From positions 1 to 5,322 of the forward strand of contig CAVQPS010000001.1 of NCBI GenBank assembly GCA_963714795.1: DNA of 5,322 nucleotides, in the 5' to 3' direction. The notes below the pieces were generated by a model. The model saw only the letters and a program-made list of their open reading frames with translations. It was not told the origin of the DNA and searched no databases. This DNA comes from DATIXJ01 sp963714795. GTDB taxonomy: Bacteria; Bacteroidota; Ignavibacteria; UBA10030; SZUA-254. This document shows positions 1-5,322 of this stretch, in pieces (within the stretch, counting starts at the first letter, position 1; every line of letters starts with the position of its first letter). The position numbers were made by a program, and so were the translations under genes.

Positions 1-12
1 TTTCTTCAGAAA

Positions 13-774
13 TTACTCAAGTTTAAAATTAAATGTGACACTGCCGACTTGCGACTTCTGATCGATCTGCGGAGGCAGGGGGTCGAATCTCCATGTGCGC
101 AGTGCAGATATCGCCGCACTTTCGAGTCGTTCGTCCGATTTTCGGGACGGCATAATCGCATCGACCGATCCATCCGGCAAAACGGAAAACTGGAGCGTCA
201 CCGCCATTTGTTTATCGGTGCCTTCAGGATATTTGGGAAGTTTGCCGCTGAGTAGGCGACGCGATCCGGTCCCGCCCCAATCGATGGAATATCCCTGACC
301 GCGACCAATACCGCCGCCGCTTCCTCCGCCCGCCCCGCCGCCGGAACCTGGACCCGATCCCCTCCGGATCCATCGTGTCGGCAGATTATCGGCAAGAAGA
401 GGTTTGACTGTGCGTTTCTTTTTCGTGGTGGTCGGTTTCGGTTCTTCTTTTTTGGGAACAGGAATGGCGTTTTCAATTTCATCATAGACATGGATTTGCA
501 GTAATGTAAATTGCGGTTCGGCTTTCGTTTCCGCATCGTGTTCCTGCTCTGTACTACCCTGCGGCCCGAATTGAATCGCATCGTCTTCCGCACCTTCACC
601 ACCGCCGCCGCCGCTGCTGCCGAATTTCATTTCCTCTTCAGCAACAAGCGCTGCGTGCTGATGTATTTGATAGATCAACCCAAAAAATATTGTGCCGTGA
701 AGAACAAGACTGACGATAATTGCGATAAGTCGAATTCTGCCAAATTCTTTATCGGCAAAATACGATCGTCTCAC
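13..774 (-). CDS. TonB-family energy-transducer-like protein with glycine-rich periplasmic linker
   Basis: Predicted inner-membrane protein of 253 residues that would couple proton-motive force to outer-membrane transporters, or act as a related envelope protein. Residues 1-14 are a short cytoplasmic basic/acidic stretch. Residues 15-36 form one membrane helix carrying S22 and H26, the S-x3-H spacing seen in the TonB membrane anchor. Residues 52-61 are Gly-rich, 105-125 are Pro/Lys-rich (PKKEEPKP then TTTKKKR), and 139-161 are strongly Gly-rich. Residues 168-253 match a TonB C-terminal domain: GTG-x-RxLLSGKLPKYP, LQFSVLPDGSV, and the ending ALRTWRFDPLP. The start is GTG at 774, with AAGGAAGGA (785-793) 10 bases upstream; no better start precedes the membrane helix. 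It follows arginase after 100 bases, the largest gap in the run. No ExbB or ExbD is visible, so its transport partner is unknown. The family call is secure; the specific substrate is not. Confidence 0.88.
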   Translation of the reverse strand: MRRSYFADKEFGRIRLIAIIVSLVLHGTIFFGLIYQIHQHAALVAEEEMKFGSSGGGGGEGAEDDAIQFGPQGSTEQEHDAETKAEPQFTLLQIHVYDEIENAIPVPKKEEPKPTTTKKKRTVKPLLADNLPTRWIRRGSGPGSGGGAGGGSGGGIGRGQGYSIDWGGTGSRRLLSGKLPKYPEGTDKQMAVTLQFSVLPDGSVDAIMPSRKSDERLESAAISALRTWRFDPLPPQIDQKSQVGSVTFNFKLE

Positions 775-874
775 TGCACCGGATTCCTTCCTTGTTCAAC
801 AGCATTGCACATATGTATATGGACCACAGAGCGAAACACCATTTTGTTGTTGCGACACCCGTTCAGGATGTTGA
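775..874 (-). other. intergenic gap between arginase and tonB-like gene
   Basis: This is the longest non-coding stretch in the window (100 bases). Reading the minus strand, a weak hairpin follows the arginase stop (ACATCC, loop TGAAC, GGGTGT, 871-855, one G-T pair) but has no following T-run, so it is not an intrinsic terminator. Further on, TACATATG at roughly 820-805 resembles the Bacteroidota -7 element TAnnTTTG with one mismatch, but its upstream partner is poor. The tonB ribosome binding site AAGGAAGGA lies at 785-793. An internal promoter for tonB is possible but not shown. Confidence 0.4.
785..793 (-). promoter_or_regulatory. ribosome binding site of tonB-like gene
   Basis: AAGGAAGGA on the minus strand, with its last base 10 bases before the GTG at 774. 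It is the only purine-rich stretch near the start and supports GTG as the start codon, since no ATG is available in frame before the membrane helix. Confidence 0.6.
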
Positions 875-1780
875 TCATAAAATTTTTTTTCCGAAAACCG
901 ACTGTACCAGTTCTACGGCAAATTCCGATGATTGGTTGCGGTTATCAAGAATCGGATTAACTTCGACGAGTTCAAGCGATGTCACACGTTTCGAATCGGC
1001 AAGCATCTCCATAATGAGATGAGCTTCGCGATAATCGAGCCCGCCTTTCACCGGCGTGCCGACGCCGGGCGCATACACCGGATCGACGCTATCAAGATCG
1101 AAACTGACATGGACATAATCGACACTCGAGGCAAATTGCTGCAAAACTTTTTTCATCACCTTGTGAACGCCGTGCCTGTCGATTTCTTCCATCGTAAACA
1201 CGCCGACACCGAGTTTGATTAATTGCTCGCGTTCCTGCCGGTCGAGATTCCGCAGTCCGATAATGGCAACATTTTCCGGATCGACTTTGCGGAAGTTGCC
1301 GCACACCGACCGAAGCGATCGCGGCCCAATGCCGCAACAAACGGCAAGCGGCATTCCGTGAATATTGCCGGACGGAGAGCTGTCCGGTGTATTAAAATCG
1401 CCATGGGCATCGATCCAGATAACACCGATTTTCTTTTTCCGGTTCCGCGCGTGGGCAGAAATACCGCTGATCGTACCGATCGCAATCGAATGATCCCCGC
1501 CGAGCACCAGCGGAAAATGTCCGCGCTGCATAATTTTTCGAACTTTATTTCCAAGAACGGTAACAGCACGTGTAATTTCCGGCAGATATTTTGCATGCGG
1601 GTCTTTGATACGCTGTTCTTCCTGCGTCTTGATGGCAAGATTGCCCTCATCGATAATTTTATATCCGAGATCGTGAAGACGTTCTCCAATCCCGGCAATG
1701 CGAATCGCAGAAGGACCCATATCGACACCGCGACGGCCCGCGCCTAAATCCATCGGCATCCCTATAATATGGATTGTCAT
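875..1780 (-). CDS. rocF: arginase (L-arginine to L-ornithine and urea)
   Basis: Mn-dependent ureohydrolase, cytoplasmic, 301 residues from the ATG at 1780. The binuclear metal site is complete: H97 in GGDHS, D124/H126/D128 in DAHGDFNT, and D228/D230 in SFDLDSVDP. Substrate-site residues N130, S137 and H141 are present, as is E273 in the SLELVEVNPILD block. Spacing and the SLELVEVNP ending fit arginase better than agmatinase or formimidoylglutamase. An in-frame TTG at 1792 (adding MPQD) is an alternative start. I prefer ATG because MTIHIIGMPMDLGAG matches the usual beginning of the family, although AGGA sits only about two bases before it. It lies about 40 bases after accD on the same strand, so it is probably cotranscribed. 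No other arginine or urea gene is visible, so whether it serves catabolism or polyamine supply is unknown. Confidence 0.93.
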   Translation of the reverse strand: MTIHIIGMPMDLGAGRRGVDMGPSAIRIAGIGERLHDLGYKIIDEGNLAIKTQEEQRIKDPHAKYLPEITRAVTVLGNKVRKIMQRGHFPLVLGGDHSIAIGTISGISAHARNRKKKIGVIWIDAHGDFNTPDSSPSGNIHGMPLAVCCGIGPRSLRSVCGNFRKVDPENVAIIGLRNLDRQEREQLIKLGVGVFTMEEIDRHGVHKVMKKVLQQFASSVDYVHVSFDLDSVDPVYAPGVGTPVKGGLDYREAHLIMEMLADSKRVTSLELVEVNPILDNRNQSSEFAVELVQSVFGKKIL

Positions 1781-1820
1781 ATCCTGAGGCAAGTTAAAAA
1801 TAATTTATGTATGAAATCGA

Positions 1821-2663
1821 TTATACCCGCATGAACGAAAGCAATTTCGTCACGGTTTCTTTCATATCTTTTCGATGAACGACAAGATCGACGAAACCGT
1901 GTTCGAGCTGAAACTCCGAACGCTGAAATCCCGGCGGCAAATCTTTACCGATCGTTTGTTTGATCACGCGTGGACCGGCAAAACCGATCAGCGCGCCCGG
2001 TTCAGCGATGTGGATGTCGCCCAGCATGGCAAAACTTGCGGTCACACCGCCGGTGGTCGGATCCGTCATGACGGAAATATACGGAATTCCTGCATCTGAA
2101 AGTTGAGCAAGTCTCGCGCTCGTTTTTGCCAGCTGCATTAACGAGAGAGCACCCTCCATCATGCGCGCACCGCCGCTCGATGAGACAATAATCATAGGTA
2201 TTTTTGATTTTATTGCTTTGCCGATTGCGCGGGCAATTTTTTCTCCGACAACCGAACCCATACTGCCGCCGATAAATCCGAAATCCATTACGCCGACGAC
2301 GCTCGGTACGCCGTTAATTTTGCCGGTACCGGTACGAACGGCATCATTGAGTCCTGTTTTCCGGATCGTATCCTTTACCCGATCACGGTACGACTTGGTA
2401 TCGGTAAAACTCAACGGATCCACCGAACGCATTTTGCGATCGAGTTCCCTGAATGTCCCATCGTCCGTCAGCAGGGCAATATATTCCTTACTGCCGATGC
2501 GAAAATCAAAATTACACTTGACACAGGTATACATCTGCTGTTCAAGCTGCTTGCGATGGATAATTTCTCCGCACCCGTCGCATTTTGTCCACATGCCATC
2601 GGGCGCATCTTTCCGCTCAACGGAAGTTTCAATGCTTGCCTTCGAACGCCGGAACCACGCCAT
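1821..2663 (-). CDS. accD: acetyl-CoA carboxylase carboxyltransferase subunit beta
   Basis: Beta subunit of the carboxyltransferase half of acetyl-CoA carboxylase. With AccA it moves CO2 from carboxybiotin to acetyl-CoA to make malonyl-CoA, the first committed step of fatty-acid synthesis. The 280-residue product is full length. It has the N-terminal zinc ribbon C28-x2-C31-x15-C47-x2-C50. The crotonase-like core follows, with G132-G133-S134-M135-G136-S137, the SSSGGARMMEG block at 161-171 that helps form the oxyanion hole, and TDPTTGGVTASFAMLGD at 200-216. AEPGALIGFAGPRVI and LEHGFVDLVV complete the family pattern. The ATG at 2663 overlaps the tsaB stop (TAATG), with GGAG at 2669-2672 five bases upstream, so translation is probably coupled. 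accA is not adjacent here. The reading frame is undisturbed, in contrast to the genes on its right. Confidence 0.97.
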   Translation of the reverse strand: MAWFRRSKASIETSVERKDAPDGMWTKCDGCGEIIHRKQLEQQMYTCVKCNFDFRIGSKEYIALLTDDGTFRELDRKMRSVDPLSFTDTKSYRDRVKDTIRKTGLNDAVRTGTGKINGVPSVVGVMDFGFIGGSMGSVVGEKIARAIGKAIKSKIPMIIVSSSGGARMMEGALSLMQLAKTSARLAQLSDAGIPYISVMTDPTTGGVTASFAMLGDIHIAEPGALIGFAGPRVIKQTIGKDLPPGFQRSEFQLEHGFVDLVVHRKDMKETVTKLLSFMRV

Positions 2664-3372
2664 TACGACTCCACTGAAAATTGTTGAGGTTTGGCTGTTG
2701 TATAAAATTCTTTGATATACATCGGTTCAAAAGTTTCGAGATTATCACGATCGCCATTCCGAAATTTCAAAACACCACACAGTGCAACATCAACAGCACT
2801 ACATGATTGCAGATTCTTATCGGGCAACATAATCCGGAGACCGTTATTCAATTCACTGTGAGAATAATATTGATAAAATTTATTCGCTCCATCGCCGACA
2901 AGAATAACCCGGTGAGGGCGGGACAGGATTGACATCGCTTCCACGCACCGGACAGCTTGCGACGGAAGCACTTGTTCGACACTCTTTTCATGCCGACGAA
3001 AAATTGCAGTATACACCTCATCACGCCGGGCATCAATCATCGGAACGATCACGTCATCCGGTTCCGCAACACCGCGGACTGGCAAGTGCTTCAAGAGTCG
3101 GCACGCCGACCACCGGTTTATCGGTGGCAAAAGCAAGTCCTTTTGCAACGCTCAGACCGATCACCGGTAAACGATCCGGGACCGATGGAAATCGCTATGC
3201 CGTCGATCGACGCAAGGGCCAACCCGGCAGATTTCAAACAATCATCCACACATTCCATCAGTTTTCCGAATGTGCTTGCGGAATTTCATACCGGCGTTCG
3301 GCACGTACAACATCGTCATCGACAACGCAACAGCAAAACGGCCGTTGCAGTTTCTATTCCCAGCACGGTCAT
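2663..3372 (-). CDS. tsaB: TsaB, t6A37 tRNA modification scaffold protein (frame broken four times)
   Basis: Non-catalytic partner of TsaD in the complex with TsaE that puts the threonylcarbamoyl group on A37 of ANN-decoding tRNAs. The ATG at 3372 has GAGGAG (3381-3386) eight bases upstream and begins MTVLGIETATA, the family N-terminus. Rejoined frames give ERRYEIPQAHSE, LKSAGLALASIDGIAISIGPGSFTG, IGLSVAKGLAFATDKPVVGVPTLEALA, and GVAEPDDVIVPMIDARRDEVY, all diagnostic of TsaB, at about 237 residues in total. Apparent indels lie near 3336 (one extra T in a T run), 3263 (one base short in an A run), 3162 (about five bases missing, removing LR from the invariant SFTGLRIG) and 3070-3083. From 3070 to the TAA at 2663 the frame is clean. 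It overlaps tsaE by four bases and accD by one. The identity is certain; whether the breaks are real is doubtful. Confidence 0.88.
3369..3372 (-). other. ATGA stop/start overlap, tsaE-tsaB
   Basis: The tsaB start ATG (3372-3370) and the tsaE stop TGA (3371-3369) share two bases. This is a standard translational-coupling junction and shows that tsaE frame restoration is right: the restored frame ends exactly here. Confidence 0.85.
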
Positions 3373-3817
3373 ACCGGAATCTCCTCATGATGCTCGATGG
3401 TGATTTGTCGCATATTTTCTTCGATTCCTAATTGAAAACGGACATCAAACCGAACGGGCGGCAAAAGATTTTCAATCCGGTCTGCCCATTCAATGAGACA
3501 AATATTGGAGCTGTAAAATGTATTCATCAAATCCGATGTCCCTTAATTCCTTTTCGGATTGTATACGGTAGCAATCAAAATGACAAATTTTAATTCCACG
3601 TGCATCATATTCATTGACGATGGTGAATGTCGGGCTTGCCACATGCTCGTACACACCCAGTCCACGACAAATTCCCTTGATAAAATGTGTCTTACCGGTT
3701 CCGAAGATCTCCGAACAACGCCACGACATTTCCCGCAGTGAGTTTTTTCGAAAATCTTTCGCCGAGAGCTATCGTTTCCTCAACGGAACCGGAATGATAC
3801 GAATGCACCGTGTTCAT
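3369..3817 (-). CDS. tsaE: TsaE, ATPase of the t6A37 tRNA modification complex (two frameshifts)
   Basis: P-loop ATPase that binds the TsaB-TsaD complex and enables turnover in t6A synthesis. The ATG at 3817 comes immediately after the porX TAA and has no clear ribosome site, suggesting reinitiation. Rejoined product is 148 residues. The N-terminal helix ETIALGERFSKKL leads into Walker A G36-DLGTGKT-43. SPTF at 61-64, then HFDCYR at 79-84, DIGFDEY and LIEWADR at about 107-113 follow, all standard TsaE motifs. One extra base lies near 3703 (GATCTTCGGAACC, just inside Walker A). A second lies in 3515-3519 (TACATTTTAC after DEY). Removing one base at each restores an exact 149-codon frame including the stop. 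The TGA at 3371-3369 overlaps the tsaB ATG. All nucleotide-binding residues are present, so loss of function by decay is unlikely. Confidence 0.88.
3381..3386 (-). promoter_or_regulatory. ribosome binding site of tsaB
   Basis: GAGGAG on the minus strand, eight bases before the ATG at 3372, inside the 3' end of tsaE. It fixes the tsaB start, which is otherwise hard to see because the frame breaks soon after it. Confidence 0.7.
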
Positions 3818-5322
3818 TTATTGTTTCGGTTTCATTTTGATGACGGGTAAAATCATTTCTTCCATTGAGATCCCACCGTGTTGAAAGCTATCGCGATATT
3901 GATTCAGATATTTATGATAATCGGTTGGATATACAAAATAATAATCCTCTTTTGCAATCAAATAATTAATCGTGATGCTTCGCTTTAGGCAAACGGAAAT
4001 CTGTAGGATTTTTAATAAAAATGGCGTGCCGCTCGTCGGCTTTTAAATTTCGCCCATACTTGTATCGAAGATTTGTCGATGCTTCCTTGTCGCCGATCAC
4101 TTTTGTACCACGCAAGCAGCGGATGCTGCCATGATCGGTCGTCATAGAGGATGGTGACATTTTTTTGTCGCGACAATGTTCGCAGCATTGCAAACAACGA
4201 CGAATGGTTGAACCACGATGTAGTGAGCGAACGGATACGCCGCTTCATCCGGGGCAATTTCCTTGAGCAATTGAGAATCGGATCTGCCGTGGGCAAGCAT
4301 ATCGACAAAATTCACAACGATCGACGTCAGCCGATTTTTTGCATAGGACTGATACTCGTTTTCGATGCTCCGCCCAAACTCGGTATCTCAGTAATCTTCA
4401 CATATTTTGAATCCGGTTTCACCTGAATTTTCTGTCGCTCCAGTAAATTATCCGAGGAACTGATGCTCGTATCGATTGCGGCTGTTATCGTCATCTTCCC
4501 ACTGTTCCCAGATTTCCGGAAATCGAACTTCCGTTTCATCGGGCCAGGCACCGCTGAAAATGGAATTGCGCGAGTAGGGTGTTGCCGTCGGAAGAATTGA
4601 ATAATAATAATCCCTCGTGATATCATAATATTCTCTGAAGGATTGTTTCCATTCCCATCCATTGATCGAAGTCGGAGACAATCAATCACAAAAAAGAATA
4701 CAGAAGGAATTCGTGTCGTGAAATTCAGGCAGGAGATATCGTTCGGCAACATCGTTCGAAAGCGTCGGTCGTTTGTTTTGCTCCAGCCAGTGCCGATAAT
4801 TTCGTTCGATGGGTTTCTGAAAACTCGACATTGCATTCTTTAATCTGATCGTTCAGCATTTCTTTTCAAGCCGAGTTCGGGATGCCGATCCAATTCTAAC
4901 TACCGGTCGACCAGCTTCGTATACAGTTCGACCCAATCTGAGGCGGAAAGAGAATTATGCAGTGCAAGCGAAAATCTCGCCGAATTCTTTGGTGTAGTCT
5001 CGTGCGAGACATAAGTTCGCTGGCAATTTTTTTTCCTTCTAAAAATTTCTTGCATGCAAGAAGTACCTGACTTGGGTTCACCGGTTTGGTAAGGTAATCA
5101 CTGATTTTGACACCGATCGCTTCTTCCATCAATCCTTCATCTTCATTTTTGGTAATCATGACAACAGGAAGTTCCGGATGCAGATCTTTAATCTGCGACA
5201 GGGTAGCGAGGCCGCCCATTCCGGCCATCATTTCATCTAAAAAAACAAGATCGTACGAGTGAGATTTAACCAGGTCGATCGCATCTTCTCCGTTGGTTGC
5301 CGTTCCGACCGTATATCCTTTT
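3818..5322 (-). CDS. porX: PorX-like response regulator with PglZ domain (5' partial, many frameshifts)
   Basis: Receiver domain plus helical linker plus alkaline-phosphatase-superfamily PglZ domain. In Bacteroidota, PorX controls the type IX secretion system and has phosphodiesterase activity. The gene enters at the right edge; about 25-30 codons are outside. The phospho-acceptor Asp is at 5237-5235 (VFLDE), followed by VVMITKNEDE and YLTKPVNP. The linker includes SDWVELYTKLV, LELD and EQNKRPTL. PglZ motifs present: VIDCLRLDQW, DYYYSILPTATPYSRNSIFSG (probable nucleophile Thr), NFVDMLAH, TSWFNHSSLF, TTDHGSIR, GDKEASTNLRYKYGRNL, and DSFQHGGISMEEMILPV. Together these supply every expected metal ligand. 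Indels lie near 5002, 4972, 4864, 4816, 4705, 4668, 4636, 4453, 4382, 4234, 4146 and 3974, with an in-frame TAG at 4902-4900. The TAA at 3820-3818 abuts tsaE. Family identity is sure; a role in type IX secretion here is inference. Confidence 0.87.

Noticed and set aside
855..871. Intrinsic terminator after arginase
   Set aside because: The stem is only six pairs with one G-T pair, and the following bases (CGCAACAAC) are not a T-run.
883..890. Run of eight A on the minus strand at the end of arginase as a slippery or error site
   Set aside because: The frame reads through to a normal ending (FGKKIL then TGA), and a slip would only change the last few residues. No evidence of disruption.
1223..3403. 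Long plus-strand open frames at 1223-1747, 2161-2715 and 2957-3403
   Set aside because: They are antisense to arginase, accD and tsaB, have no recognisable domain and show biased composition expected of shadow frames.
3818..4700. PglZ as part of a BREX or Pgl phage-defence system
   Set aside because: The domain is fused to a receiver domain with the PorX layout, and the neighbours are t6A and fatty-acid genes, with no BREX methylase, BrxC-like ATPase or BrxL.
3966..4836. Several overlapping small minus-strand reading frames (about 75-170 codons) as separate proteins
   Set aside because: Each holds a consecutive piece of one PorX PglZ domain in a different frame. Joined in order they give a single family-length protein.
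3515..5003. Programmed ribosomal frameshifting
   Set aside because: There are far too many shifts, with no recurring slippery heptamer and no shared downstream structure. Restoring all frames needs about 18 independent events.

Overview
The window comes from a bacterium, most likely of the Bacteroidota/Chlorobiota/Ignavibacteriota (FCB) group. The main clue is a PorX-type protein (receiver domain followed by a PglZ alkaline-phosphatase-like domain), a family typical of that group. A TonB-like protein with a GTG...LL.G.LP.YP lead-in to its C-terminal domain points the same way. The finer placement (Ignavibacteria/Kapabacteria-like) is a guess from sequence style. No RNA gene, mobile element, CRISPR array or integration site was seen.

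All genes lie on the minus strand and form one dense run, read from high to low coordinates: porX-like (enters at the right edge, first ~25-30 codons outside), tsaE, tsaB, accD, arginase, tonB-like (ends 12 bases before the left edge). Junctions are very tight. The porX stop is followed directly by the tsaE ATG, tsaE and tsaB overlap by ATGA, and tsaB and accD overlap by TAATG. About 40 bases separate accD from arginase, and 100 bases separate arginase from tonB. The layout looks like one operon, or one with an extra promoter before tonB. It joins a signalling protein, two genes of the tRNA t6A37 modification system, the carboxyltransferase beta subunit of acetyl-CoA carboxylase, an arginine-degrading enzyme and an envelope energy-transducer-like protein.

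The most notable observation concerns sequence integrity. From about 3070 to 5003, porX, tsaE and tsaB are broken by about 18 indels plus one in-frame stop. When the frames are rejoined, every diagnostic motif of all three families is present. The left 3.07 kb (accD, arginase, tonB) has no disruption, and neither do the rightmost ~310 bases. Most of the indels read as a single extra base. Because tsaE and tsaB are normally essential and their motifs are intact, the best explanation is local sequence or assembly error, not gene decay. The three genes are therefore given as full-span CDS entries with the breaks listed. I did not find convincing evidence of an undescribed system.
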